From: Monoplex corrugatus | Lineage: Eukaryota; Mollusca; Gastropoda; Littorinimorpha; Ranellidae | Assembly: GCA_030674185.1 (NCBI GenBank) | Contig: CM060307.1 | Span: 36,572,401 to 36,636,400 of the forward strand | Reading direction: 5' to 3' | DNA: 64,000 bases | In this document: positions 37,100-48,774 of the stretch, one piece after another | How positions within the stretch are numbered: the first letter of the stretch is position 1 | Layout: every line of letters starts with the position of its first letter | Position numbers and translations under genes: made by a program | The notes under the pieces: model-generated | What the model was told of the DNA's origin: nothing | Databases searched by the model: none | What the model saw: the letters and a program-made list of their open reading frames with translations, nothing else

Positions 37100-38060
37100 A
37101 TTCTTCATGCATGATGTCGACAGAAAACAAAGACAGATTGATCCAAGTTGTTCATCCGTCGGACCGCCAAAGATCATCTAGTCATCCGGATATTGGGATG
37201 GCCAATCTCCGGGTGTTGTGGGTACACAGGTGGCTGGTCAGTCCTCTCCGCTCCCGGAAAAATCTCTGGCAATGCGGACAGGGAATGATGACCGCAGATG
37301 GTGGGTTGCTGATTCTGTTCTTCTGGCCTGTCTACGTCTACGTTCATCAGCTGTGTATTGGTTCTGTTGGCTTCGCAGATTCTCAAGCCCTTGCCGACAG
37401 CCGATCACCACTTTCCTCTGTCCACAACTGACTCCTCCCATGTATCAGAGTTGATTTTGAAGGCCTTCAGTGACACTTTCAGGGTATCTTTGAAGCGCGG
37501 TGACACTTTCAGGTATCTTGAGCGCAGTGACACTTTCAGGGTATCTTTAAAGCGCAGTGACACTTTCAGGGTATCTTTGAAGCACTTCTCCTGACCTCCC
37601 TGGGAGCGTTTGCCTTGATGTAGTTTGTTACGCAAGTTTCTTTGGAAGACCGTGGTCTGAGATGCGAACTACATGTCATGCCCATCACAGATGTGACTAC
37701 ATCAAGAGCGAGGGCCTCAGTGTCTGGGATCTTGTCTTGCCACTTTCTTCAAGGAAACTTTCTGACGCAGGTAGTGTGTGAAAGTGGTTCAGCTTCCTGG
37801 CATGACGCTAACTGACTGTCCGTGTTTCATAAAATCTTGCATTCACTTCATTATCGATGACTACATTTCTGGAGAGGGTGCTGCCAGGGTATGTGAACTT
37901 GTTTATCACACAGACGCTCACTGCTCGTTGACAGTGATGCTGGGTTCTAAGTATGGATTTCCTGGCGTTGGTTGATGCATGATTCAGTCTTTTTCGTACT
38001 GAACCTTTAGGCCGAAGTTGTTGCAAGCATCACACAATTCGTCAGCATTACGTTATATGT
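37100..38060 (-). mobile_element. Degenerate LINE 3' coding region with zinc finger
   Basis: Minus strand pieces in several frames: FTYPGSTLSRNVVIDNEVNA (38.0-37.85 kb), KIPDTEALALDVV, GKRSQGGQEKCFKDTLKVSL (37.6 kb), NSDTWEESVVDRGKW (37.41 kb), and a C2H2 finger CPHCQRFFRERRGLTSHL-C-TH at 37280-37218. This is the C-terminal half of a LINE polyprotein type common in invertebrates and fishes (FTYLGSTLS...RWAGHV...GGQ.KRYKDTLK...CPHC). Frames are broken many times. The FKDTLKVSL segment is tandemly repeated (see 37470-37600). It ends only about 130 bp from the FGFRL1 signal exon. Confidence 0.8.
37470..37600 (-). repeat. Tandem repeat of a LINE coding motif
   Basis: About four units of roughly 30-35 bp (GTGACACTTTCAGGGTATCT on the plus strand), each encoding FKDTLKVSL or a variant. 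Intact LINEs of this type have the motif once. Confidence 0.85.
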
Positions 38061-38186
38061 CATTTCGGAAGACGAGTTCATAAATAACAAAATCTCTTTT
38101 CAGACAGGTGAAGAAGAAATGCGTGTGCACATGTTGTATAGGCCTACTCTACAACAGAACTGAACAGAACAGAACACTATACTCAC

Positions 38187-38270
38187 CACTGGCCCCGACG
38201 AGAGCGGCCAAGTGCAGCAACAGTAACAACCACACAGCTCGCCACCTCGCTACGGCCATGACAGGCCCCT
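38187..38270 (-). CDS. FGFRL1: FGFRL1 exon with start codon and signal peptide (partial gene)
   Basis: This exon runs from a 3' splice site (GTGTTTTCAG at 38271-38280, minus strand) to a donor (GTGAGT, 38186-38181). Coding starts at the ATG at 38259-38257, with G at -3 and G at +4, a good initiation context; 11 nt of 5' UTR precede it in the exon. It encodes 24 residues plus one base (phase 1). The peptide is a classic signal sequence: basic start (MAVARWRA), hydrophobic core (VWLLLLLHLAALVGA), then small residues Ala-Ser-Gly for cleavage. The phase-1 end joins exactly to the exon at 21969. The secreted or membrane role follows from the downstream Ig exons. Because a splice acceptor precedes the ATG, at least one non-coding 5' exon lies further right. 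The identity of this exon rests on strand, phase and signal peptide, since signal sequences are not conserved enough to match by eye. Confidence 0.83.
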
Positions 38271-38973
38271 CTGAAAACACACAGCACACACCACATCAAT
38301 ACATGACCCTCTGAAAACACACAGCACACACCACATCAATACATGACCCTCTGAAAACACACAGCACACATCACATCAATACATGACCCTCTGAAAACAC
38401 ACAGCACACATCACATCAATACATGACCCTCTGAAAACAAAGCACACATCACATCAATACATGACCCTCTGAAAACACACAGCACACATCACATCAATAC
38501 ATGACCCTCTGAAAACACACAGCACACACACACATCAATACATGACCCTCTGAAAACACACAGCACACACCACATCAATACATGACCCTCTGAAAACACA
38601 CAGCACACACCACATCAATACATGACCCTCTGAAAACACACAGCACATCAATACATGACCCCTGAAAACACACAACACACATCACATCAGTACATGAACC
38701 CTCTGAAAACACACAGCACACATCACATCAAACAGACCCTCTGAAAACACACAGCACACATCACATCAATACATGACCTCTGAAAACACACAACACACAT
38801 CACATCAATACATGACCCTCTGAAAACAGACAGCACACATCACATCAATACATGACCCTCTGAAAACACAGCACACATCACATCAATACATGACCCTCTG
38901 AAAACACACAGCACACATCACATCAATACATGACCCTCTGAAAACACACAGCACACATCACATCAGTACATGA
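38271..38973. repeat. 40-bp minisatellite carrying copies of the FGFRL1 splice acceptor
   Basis: About 17 head-to-tail units of roughly 40 bp. On the gene strand each contains GTTTTCAGAGGGTCATG, almost the same as the true acceptor and start context of the adjoining exon (GTTTTCAGAGGGGCCTGTCATG split at 38270/38271). Counting the true site, CTGAAAAC occurs 18 times on the plus strand. In each unit the ATG is followed by TAT TGA, a two-codon upstream ORF. Several units have small deletions, e.g. near 38430, 38641 and 38870. Confidence 0.95.
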
Positions 38974-39679
38974 TCCAAGACTTTTTTTTAGAGCAGAAAT
39001 GCTTAAGCAAGCAAACAAGCAAGCAAGGAAGTAAGCAAGCAAGCAAGCGCACACACGGCCGCATATACACATAGACACAAACGCGCGCGCGCGTGCACGA
39101 ACGCACGCACACACACAATCAATAAGATTTGTTTTTGTAGAACTGATCTGCATATGGTTTGCATTACACCAATCTGAAACTTTATACATAGTTGTAATGT
39201 TTCTTGGATTTCAGTTTTCTGTTTCGGGGAGAAGGGGGAGAAAGACAGAGGGGGGAGGGAAGGAAGAGAGGGAGGGGAAAGAGAAAGAGAAAGAGAGAGA
39301 GAGAGAGGAGAAAAATAAAGAACAAATACAAATTAAATTTTCAAGAGCAGTATTGCTGTTAGTGTTATACATCCAGCCTTCGCCAATGGAGATGTAGAAC
39401 GAAAAGAGACTCACTGGAAAGAGGCAGAGGGTCCTAGACATACAAGAATTTGAAGGGAAGGGGTGGGGTGGGGGTGGAATAGGGAAAGGGTTCAGTTCGT
39501 CAAAGTGCCAACAAGTGCTGTGGAAAGACATGCACAAAGCCCTGGAAGCTGATACAACACGAACAGCATCGCACACTGTGTGGCACACAGTCTGCCAATC
39601 ACAGCTCCTCTCAAGCCCCCTCCCCCCCTCACCCCCTCCTTCCTTCCTCTCTCAAACACAAACTAACCGACAGACAGAC

Positions 39680-39885
39680 AGAGACAGACACACACACGCA
39701 CACACACACACACACACAAATACACTAGAAACACATACAGAAACACACAGAGAAAAAGAGAACACACACACACACACAACACACACACACACACACAGAC
39801 ACACACGCACAGACACACACGCAGAAACACACATACACGCAGAAACACACACACGCAGAAACACACACACACACACACCCACACA
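39680..39885 (+). repeat. Interrupted CA / ACACACGCAGAA repeats
   Basis: CA with GCAGAAAC-type interruptions. Confidence 0.93.
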
Positions 39886-40159
39886 ATCATCCCGATCCGT
39901 CTCAGCTCTCAACAGAAGTCAATTTTCTTGTCACCCCTTCCACCCCACACCCTCCACAAACGGTGTACCTCCACCGCCATCCCTCCACCTGAGTGACGTT
40001 TCCCCATACCTGCCTGACACTTTGATAAGCACATCTGTGTGATAGGAGGAGACAGGGAAGGGGTGGAGGGTAAAAAGCAGTCAGAAGAGGGTATGTAGTG
40101 GGTGACTATTAGATTCAGAAAGGGAGAAAAAAACCAATTTCTTCCAAAATCAGTTCTTT

Positions 40160-40175
40160 ACACACAACACACACA

Positions 40176-40243
<68 letters not shown>
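40160..40243 (+). repeat. CA microsatellite
   Basis: About 40 CA units, one interruption. Confidence 0.97.
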
Positions 40244-40869
40244 CGCGCGGTTCTACAGCTGACTCAGACGAAAGCTGAAGTCTGTACCGCCTCAGTCTCC
40301 TACAACAGAGTTGTGCGAAATCCTCACTTTTTAATGCTTAGCCTTATTAGCCTGCTAGCAGTTAGTTTTCTAAGTTTGTTTGTTTGTTTTAAGTTGAATG
40401 CTCCATTACTTCAAGGCAGTCGATAGTGATGTGGTAGAATCTGCAATATAATATCTCTCCCTCGCTGACTTACCATCATCAACTCTGAACTGGATCAGTA
40501 CCCATTCACAATTGGGTAAGGTTCCTTCCTTGCAGTGAAAATCTATCAGTCATGTGCTTATGCAGCTTACACAGTGACAGCAGTAAGCTTGCTCTCACGG
40601 CACCAAATTTACATCACCCATAATTGTAATTATGGTCGATAAGAAAGAAAATAACAGATACAACACAAAACGATCCATCGCTGAGGTTATGAAAGCAAGA
40701 AGTAGTAATAAATGTACTGATATCATGCCAATTTAACTGTATGGAAGTTCTATAAAGTCAACACCGGTGGCAAGATGTACTAGAAAAGTAATAAATCTTG
40801 TCGGCATGAATGAGCCTCTGATCGCACGATTCGTGCCAGGAAAGTAATATTGCGCTGTTTTCCACTTGA

Positions 40870-41550
40870 CATATTTGTTTTTTTAATTCCCACTGAAATG
40901 ATAACTTTTTCTAATCTGATCTGTGAAATGCTTTTTTTCAGTCCACCACAGAGGGTCGTGTCAAAATGGCAGTCTTACACTTTTCCCAATTTAAGAAAAC
41001 TTAATCTGCGAAATGTTAGTTTTTAAAATCTCTTAACTTTTTCGGTACACCGTAAAGTATTGTACCAGAGATAGTAATTATTACACTTCTCCCAACTTTT
41101 AAAACAATCTGATCTATGAAATGTCGACGTTTAAAATCTCGTCTCTGAAATGTTTTAAAATCTGATCTGTCAAATGCTACCTCTTTCAGTCCACCACAGA
41201 GGATTGTGCCAGGAAAGCATTCTCACACCGTTTCCAACTTAGAAAAAGAGTTATATGTAAAATATTAACTTTTAAAATCAAGTATTCTTACACTTTTTCC
41301 AACTAAGAAAAAGAGTTGTGAGATATTAACTTTTAAAATCTGATCAATGAGAGGTTGACTTTTTTTTAAAATTATTTTTTATTTTTTATTTTTTATTTTA
41401 TTTTTTGGTCCACTGTAAGAGGTTCTGCCAAAAAGGTACTAATTGTTATACTTATGCCAACTTTAAAAAAAAAAGAAGCCTGATTTGTGAAATGTTTTAC
41501 CTTTCAGTTCACCATAGAAAGTCGTGCTAGAAAGGTAATACTGCACTTAC

Positions 41551-41584
<34 letters not shown>

Positions 41585-42030
41585 CCAACAACAACAAAAC
41601 ACGATCAGTGAAATGTTAACTTTTAAAATCTGATCTGAGAAATGCCAACTTTTCAAATCTGATCTGTGAAATGTCAACCTTTAATAAAATCTGATCTGTG
41701 AAATGCCAACTTGTAACATCTGATCTATAAAATGCCAACTTTTCAAATCTGATATGCGAAATGTCGACTTTTAAAAGACGTGAAATGTCAACTTTTCCGG
41801 TCCACCACAAAGGGTCTTGCCCGTAAGGTAATGTCACACGCTTCCCAACTAATCAGCCAAATGTCAACTTTTCAGATCTTATCTCGAAATATTAACTTTT
41901 TCAATGCACTATAGCCGGTTCTGGAGAAAAAAACCAAAAAAACAAAAAAGAATAAATATTGCTCATGCCAATGTGAAAAAAAAAAGGATCTGTGATATGT
42001 TAGCCCTTTCAGTCCACCATAGGTGGTAAA
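40870..42030 (+). repeat. Degenerate repeat block, ~30-bp modules
   Basis: Modules TGAAATGTTAACTTTTAAAA and TCTGATCTG, interspersed with CAGTCCACCACAGAGG and AGAAAGGTAAT. A 33-bp poly(A) run lies at 41551-41583. Confidence 0.85.
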
Positions 42031-42357
42031 AGGAGGAGTAAAGGGGTAGTGAGGGGGCAAAGCTACCACCCTTGTGAGGGGCCTAGCGGGTTATTGTTGT
42101 GCCCCGAGCCTTGTTATTGCTCTCTCACCTGTCTGTTGTTATAACCTTATCACCTTATCTGTACCCCTCGCTTCCCTCCCCTTGCTCGTCTCTGCTTGTT
42201 TTCTGCCCACCTTATGAAACCCCTCTTCCCTTTTCAAACCCCAATCCCCCCATTTCACCCCTTAACTCGCACGCACACACGCACGCGCGCATGCATATAC
42301 ACAAACAGGCATGCACACATCCGCACAAGTATGCACATGTATGAATATCATGTTCAA

Positions 42358-42540
42358 TATATATATACATACATATATAAATATATATATATATATATCT
42401 ATACACACACACATACATGTATACGTGTGTGTGTGCGTGCGTGCGTGCGTGGGGTGTGTGTGTGTGTTTGTGTGTGTGTCTATGTGGTTTGTGTGTTTGT
42501 TTTGTTGTGTTCGTGTGTGTGTTTGTTGTGTGTGTTGTGT
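42358..42540 (+). repeat. TA, CA and GT tracts
   Basis: TA/TACA 42358-42400, then interrupted GT. Confidence 0.93.
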
Positions 42541-42722
42541 ATAATGGTTCCTAATACTTATTTCTATTCCAGTTTCGGCAATGCTGTTTGTGAATTAGAA
42601 ATGTTTTGGTACTGTAAAATGCAACAAGCATGTTTGAATGAACGTTGCCTATAAAATGAATATGACCTGCATAACCTATGTGTGTATGTATGTTTTATGA
42701 AAGAGAGACGAGACACAAGCAG

Positions 42723-42723
<1 letters not shown>

Positions 42724-42785
<62 letters not shown>

Positions 42786-42817
42786 GATAAGAATCAGTTT
42801 TCAGTTTGTGAGAAAGC

Positions 42818-42877
<60 letters not shown>

Positions 42878-42890
42878 ACACACATAAACA
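42724..42890 (+). repeat. CA-GA ... CT microsatellites
   Basis: CA 42724-42739, GA 42740-42782, unique 37 bp, CT 42820-42874. The GA and CT runs form an inverted repeat around the unique spacer. Confidence 0.95.
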
Positions 42891-43112
42891 TACACGTTCC
42901 TAGTTCCTGACATCCTTTCACAAGAACAGTAATACGTAAACATCTAATTTATAAGCATGAACAGCATGACAGTAAAAACAAGTAGACTATAAATGGGTTT
43001 CATTTCATTATTCAACAACACAAACGTGCTATGGCACTTGGACACGCGTAAACAAAATAAATGAGATGCTCAGACTATAAGTGTTGCTGTTAATAGTATG
43101 AACAATTACAGT

Positions 43113-43367
43113 TTAACCCTTTAGGCTCATAAATGTTGATGTTAATTGTACGAACAATTACAGTTTAACTCTTTGACTCCCTTCACCCTATCCACCAGTT
43201 TCCTTCATTGCCAGCCATGGTAGCCAACCAAAAACTTAACCCTTTCACTCGCTCTCCCTATCCATCGTTTCCAGCAGGAAACTGATAGGTAGGAACAGGA
43301 CATTAATTCTTTAATTTCCTTTCAAGTACTTACAGCTGGTTGACAAGGGACACGCTGAAAGAGTTAA
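43113..43367. mobile_element. Foldback MITE copy, diverged
   Basis: TTAACCCTTTAGGCTC; internal TTAACTCTTTGACTCCCTTC and TTAACCCTTTCACTCGC; end GCTGAAAGAGTTAA. Confidence 0.8.
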
Positions 43368-43509
43368 AGCTCAGCCTCAAAAGCTAGTGGCACATACCAG
43401 CGTGATAGTTTGGCATTCCTATCATTAGAAGTGGGTCTTTTTGTATAGTGTATGGTAATGAAATGCATGATCACAATCTGTCAGGTTAGCACAATTATCA
43501 TTTCACCTG

Positions 43510-43650
43510 GCTGAAGTTTGGATTTTGTTAAACAGGGATTCATCGCACTGGGGAAAATTCCATACGTGCTCCACCCAAATTTGCCAGAAACTATCTGGCA
43601 AACTCCCTGAGCCTGCGCAAAACCCTATGCGCTGGCAAGGTCTTGGAATG
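43510..43650 (-). mobile_element. SINE family 1 copy, 3' part only
   Basis: GGGATTCATCGCACTGGGG, ACGTGCTCCACCCAAATTTG, CTCCCTGAGCCTGCGCAAAA, GGCAAGGTCTTGGAATGGG on the plus strand. Confidence 0.78.
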
Positions 43651-43867
43651 GGAAAGGAAAAGGGGAAAAGAAAGCGAGAGATACAGAGAGAGAGAGAGAG
43701 ATACAGATACAGAGAGACAGACACTAAACTGACACTACCAAAATGATGGAAACATTAAAATGGGTAGCATACAACCCCCCCCCCCCACCAATTTGCACAC
43801 TAGGACTGAACTCGAGGTATTAGATCTTGAGTCCATGGTACGTTATGGGATAACCTTTGCCGTGTTT

Positions 43868-43868
<1 letters not shown>

Positions 43869-43923
<55 letters not shown>
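43869..43923 (+). repeat. CT microsatellite
   Basis: 27 uninterrupted CT units. Confidence 0.97.
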
Positions 43924-43925
<2 letters not shown>

Positions 43926-44569
43926 GCGCGCGCTTTTCAATTTGAAGCACATCACCTTCTCCGAACCAGCTTTCAACGGACCCAGACAAGAAAAAAGACA
44001 AGTGACAGCCGGGGAAATGTCAGAGTGTCATGCAAGCCACTAATCTTCGTCATCAAGACTAATGACAATAATACTAACGCCCTGTCAACCTGTCCCCTTC
44101 GGAACATGTACGGCCACACAGCAGCAAAAGGAGAATACACTAAGGACCCATTATCTTCCAGTGTGTGTTTTTTTTTTTTTACGTTATATTATTTAATAGA
44201 CTGATAGAAATTATGACCATGGAGAAATTATGGCCACAAACAGCGACAGGAGACAGTATTATGGTAACCTATCAGCGTCAAGACAGGATTTCGAGAGATT
44301 TTACTTATAATCTATTTATTTATTCTATTTTTATTAACGTATTTATCTATTTACTAATTCAATCATTCACCTTCCTTACTTATTCATTTACTCACTTGTT
44401 TCGTTTTTCAAGATTATAAAGCTACATTCATAAAAACTAGATATATATGACGAGGTATCAGGGAAGGTAGGCAACAATTTATTCTTGACCACAGGAGATA
44501 AATGTATTTCGTCAATACAACAGAACAACAATACAAGACATAAAGGGCCTACTACTTATTCTTTCCATA

Positions 44570-44870
44570 AAGCCATGAACTCAAGGGCTGATACATCGAG
44601 TTCAATCCCTGCCTGCAACGTAACAAACTGATCTGTTCTCGCTGCCCATCTTACAATGAATATCCCCATCACACTGGTGGTGTCAACGTAATGTTTCATA
44701 AGTTCCTCCCTCTCCCCGAGCCCATTTTAAGATCTTGCCAAAGCACAGGGCTTTGCGCAGGCTCAGGGAGTCTGCCAGATGATTGCTGACAGATCTGGAT
44801 GAAGCGCATAAGGAACTCTCCAAGTGAGGAAACTCTTGAACAAACCCCAAACACTGTCTACATGGTCAGG
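44570..44870 (+). mobile_element. SINE family 1 copy, near full length
   Basis: ATAAAGCCATGAACTC, ATCGAGTTCAATCCCTGCC, CACACTGGTGGTGTCAACG, GCGCAGGCTCAGGGAGTCTG, GAAGCGCATAAGGAACTCTC, CTTGAACAAACCCCAAACA. Confidence 0.82.
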
Positions 44871-44879
44871 CGACATCTA

Positions 44880-45800
44880 ACGCGAATGTTGCCCCTTTTT
44901 CGTTGGTTTGGGTTTCTTTTTCCTTTTTCTTCTAGTTCCTGCCTGTTGCAATAGGATTTGATGGTCAGTGGAGTTGTAGCCAGTCATGTCTCCCGTCGCT
45001 CCACAGACAGAGGTGACACTGCTGTAAAGTATTCAGCTATCTGCTTGTTTTGACCACATGGGCAGGTTTGACCACATGGGCAGGTTGGTAAGGCGTCATG
45101 TATGACAAAATGTGACAGCTATTTAAAGTGGTAGTCTTCATTCTGACAGTCGCTAAATTGTAAATGTCTCAATTAAGGATAAAGGTAAGGAAATTACATC
45201 AGCTGCTTGACAAATACCATCATTACTGATACATTAAAATCTGCAAGCTACATTTTGACTGCTTTATCTTTTTTTTTCTTTTTCAATAAAGCATTCTCAT
45301 TTAAGACTAAACCCGAGGAAATTGCACTTATAGCCTGAAGGCAAATCGCTTAAAAGATTGCTGGCAAATTCTGATTTTTTTTTTCAATAACTCAGTCTCA
45401 AAATCCCAACTCAGTCTCCGAAATAAAATCAGTGCACCAAAATAACAATTATCATACAACGATCACAATTTACTGGAAAACTTTGAATCGAGTATCAAAT
45501 AATCCTCTTGTCGCTAGCAGAGCGCCATAGTGCAGAGTGTTAATACATCTAGTGGCAGGTACAGCGGGGGGACGAACGCCTGTAGGAGTCATTTATGACT
45601 GCCATGCCACTCTGACTGCTCGTCTGTCCCCGCTACATGACGACCCGCGATAATCCCTTTCTTCTGCACCCTCTTATTTCCTCCTTCTTTGACCTCCATC
45701 ACCTCCAATATCCCCATCCGCTCCAACTACCACCCTTCCCCTCCTTTATTATACACACACGCACTCTCGCATGCTTTCCAACGGTGAAGCTTCCGCTTTG
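44880..45800. other. No feature recognised
   Basis: Unique AT-rich sequence with a short duplication (GACCACATGGGCAGGTTTGAC twice, 45050-45090) and no convincing exon. Confidence 0.6.
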
Positions 45801-45807
45801 ACCGGTG

Positions 45808-45823
45808 GTGTGTGTGTGTGTGT

Positions 45824-45906
<83 letters not shown>
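45808..45906 (+). repeat. GT microsatellite
   Basis: About 48 units with one GG interruption. Confidence 0.97.
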
Positions 45907-45909
<3 letters not shown>

Positions 45910-46239
45910 TGATGTCTTGTGTATCGTCTAAACCTTCTCCCCTATTCCTGATGTCACCTATCATCTTACTTTTCTTGCAATTTATTCTCCTCGACTGATT
46001 CATCCGATTGCTCGTATTCCATTTCATCGTTAAGTCCACTGCCTTTACATCCTTTTTATCAATTTTTTTAACTTCATTTTCCCTTCACTTTTCTTCCACT
46101 TCCTGTATCCTTTTAGTCTATCACCCCTGATCCACCAATTTCAGATTAATTCTTCTCTTCATCACCACCCTACCTCACCCTTCCATATATCCTTAAGTCA
46201 TCCCATATCCACCAATTCCCCATTAATTCCTTCTCTCAA

Positions 46240-47300
46240 CACCCACCCCACCTAGTCATATTCCTTAACTCCTTGTCCCTCATTCCCATAGCCCTCGAGG
46301 TCCGTACCCTCAACACCCATAAACCCTTAACTTCCTTGTCCCTCATCCCATAGCCCTCAACGGTCACAACTCTCAACCCCATAGCCCATTAACTCCTTTG
46401 TCCCTCAATCCTCATAGCCCTCAACTGCTACAATTCTCAACCCCATAAACTCTTAACTCCTTTGTCGCTCAATCACCATCGCCCTCAATTCCGTTATTCT
46501 CAACCGCCATATTCTTAACCCCATTTTCCTCAAACCTCCCCAAGCGCCCTCAACCCCATAATTCCTCAACCCGCATACCCAACCAGCTCTATGTCCCTCG
46601 ATCTCCATATTCCTAAACCCCACTGTTCCTCTACCAACACGTTCCTCAACCTCCACGTCCTCACCCCCATTCCCCCAACTCTATATCCTCAACCTCCACG
46701 TCCTCAACCCCATATCCCCCAACTCTCATATTCCTCAACTTCCATGTCCCTCAGCCCCATATCCCCCAACTCTCATATTCCTCAACTTCCATGTCCCTCA
46801 ACACCCATATCCCCCAACTCTCATATCCCTCAACCTCCATGTCCATCAACCCCCACATCCCCCAACTCTCATATTCCTCAACCGCCACGTCCCTCAACAC
46901 CCATATCCCCCAACTCTCATATCCCTCAACCTCCATGTCCCTCAACATCCATATCCCCCAAGTCTCATATTCCTCAACCTCCATGTCCTTCAACACCCAT
47001 ATCCCCCAACTCTCATATCCTCAACCTCCATGTCCCTCAACACTCATATCCCCCAACTCTCATATCCCTCAACCTCCATGTCCCTCAACATCCATATCCC
47101 CCAACTCTCATATTCCTCAACCTCCATGTCCATCAGCCCTCATATCCCCCAACTCTCATATTCCTCAACCTCCATGTCCATCAGCCCTCATATCCCCCAA
47201 CTCTCATATTCCTCAACCTCCATGTCCATCAGCCCCCATATCCCCCAACTCTCATATTCCTCAACCTCCGAGTCCCTTAAGCTCCTTATCCCTCAAGCCC
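46240..47300 (+). repeat. 48-bp minisatellite, Pro/Ser-rich in translation
   Basis: The regular part is 46700-47270 with units such as CATATCCCCCAACTCTCATA plus TTCCTCAACCTCCATGTCCC; decayed CTCAACCCCATA-type units lie to the left. Because 48 is divisible by three and the composition lacks stops, several frames stay open for 80-230 codons. I see no splice sites or homology that would make it an exon. Confidence 0.9.
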
Positions 47301-47582
47301 CTCCTTCCATTCTCCAACCCCCTTATCTCTCAATCCCCAGATCCCTCAACCTTTACTTTGGGCTATACTATTCCCTTCTTTGGTAGTCATTGTTTACCTC
47401 CCCTACCTCCCAATTTTCATTCTTTCTTTCTTATAACCTCGCATCATGCCCCGCTGGTATCTCCCACAAGATATCCATCTTGATGCTCCCTGCTCCTTTC
47501 TTCTCCTCCCTATAATTTTACCGTTGCCTTACAACACGGAACTCGCCCCTAGTGTCTTTAAGGCAAAGCAATTGTATACTTC

Positions 47583-47608
47583 ACACACACACACACACAC
47601 ACACACAC

Positions 47609-47680
<72 letters not shown>
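47583..47680 (+). repeat. CA microsatellite
   Basis: About 47 units, one interruption, ending in TA. Confidence 0.97.
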
Positions 47681-47685
<5 letters not shown>

Positions 47686-48774
47686 CTCTTCCGAAAATCT
47701 GCAGACACACCAGAGAAGTTCTATTTTTCTGACTATTTTTCTACCCACTTTTTTCTTTCTACGTTGCTTTATTCGTTTGACATTCCTCAACACAGACATA
47801 ACCGAGATTCAGTACTGCGACACACACACAGTCATCGTTAGGAAACCGAAACTCATTCATTGTTCTTTCTTCTTGGTCACTCCCAATTTCTGTGTGTGAC
47901 CTGAAACTTTAAGCGTCAGTGAATTAGTGAAAAAATTCGCTGTTCAGCGTCCGTAACATTTCGTTCAACTTAAGTGGTCTGAACATCATAGGAAAGGAAA
48001 TAAGGAAACAGGAAGCTTATGTGTCCACACACGCGTGCATTCACGCGCGCGTGCACACACACACACACACACATGCGAACACACATACACACGCACACAC
48101 AAACAGAGAAACGGTAGGAACCTATATTTCTCTGACTTAGTGCGATACACATACAGCCAAATATCCTCTCTCTCCTCTCTCTCTCTGTTCGGGGTGGGGT
48201 CTAATGCTACTATTGCTGAAGTATCCAGATCCCCCACCCCCTTCTTTACACCACACTCTCATGATAGTAGACCCTATTACTATTCTGTGAGTTACTTTTT
48301 TTCAAGCTCTCTCTCTCTCTTCTCTCCTCTCCGACCTAAGACTGTCTCCTTGACAGTCCATAGTGCTGTGCTGCTGCCATGTTGATGGATAGCCATTCTG
48401 GCAGTATCATCCTCCTGCACCACCACCATCATCCCCCTTCTCCTATGAGTACACCGTCATCACAGTATAGTTCCATAGAACAGAGGGAATGGACAGGGAC
48501 AGAAAGGGGAGAGCGAAGATTAACAGTAAGGAAGGGATGAAACGCAGAGAACGATAGGGAATGAGGGCTGTCTTCATAAAAATATGCTATTCAGTAGTAA
48601 TTACACAACATCTGTATGTTTTTCCGAGGTATTTACAACCAGTACTGCAGTATTATAACCAGTACTGAAGATGTAGTGGAAATACCTTTTTACCACTTGC
48701 TGATTTGTCGATCTATAAATCCATGCATCAGTTGATGCATGGAGTAAAACATCGGCAAATAAGACAGAAAGGGG

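Larger units (their letters stand above)
21970..38186 (-). other. FGFRL1 intron (16.2 kb) between signal and Ig1 exons
   Basis: Bounded by GTGAGT (38186-38181) and GTTGCAG (21976-21970). It is filled with LINE, SINE and MITE copies, minisatellites and many GT/CA and GA/CT runs, listed separately. Stretches without a named element (22.1-23.3, 23.7-24.4, 24.8-25.9, 31.0-31.9, 32.3-33.1, 36.9-37.1 kb) hold only simple repeats and unremarkable AT-rich sequence. Confidence 0.85.
38980..42080. other. No gene seen: simple repeats and degenerate repeat block
   Basis: Beyond the minisatellite I find AGCA and CACG runs (39010-39115), GA-rich sequence (39225-39310), CA repeats and the TGAAATGTTAAC block. 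The upstream 5' UTR exon of FGFRL1 is not recognisable here. Confidence 0.6.

Noticed and set aside
38271..38973. CRISPR-like array of 40-bp repeats
   Set aside because: Units are contiguous with no unique spacers, and the context is an animal intron. The same applies to the other minisatellites.
46591..47280. Gene for a Pro/Ser-rich repeat protein
   Set aside because: Several frames are equally open because the unit is 48 bp without stops. No other sign of a gene.
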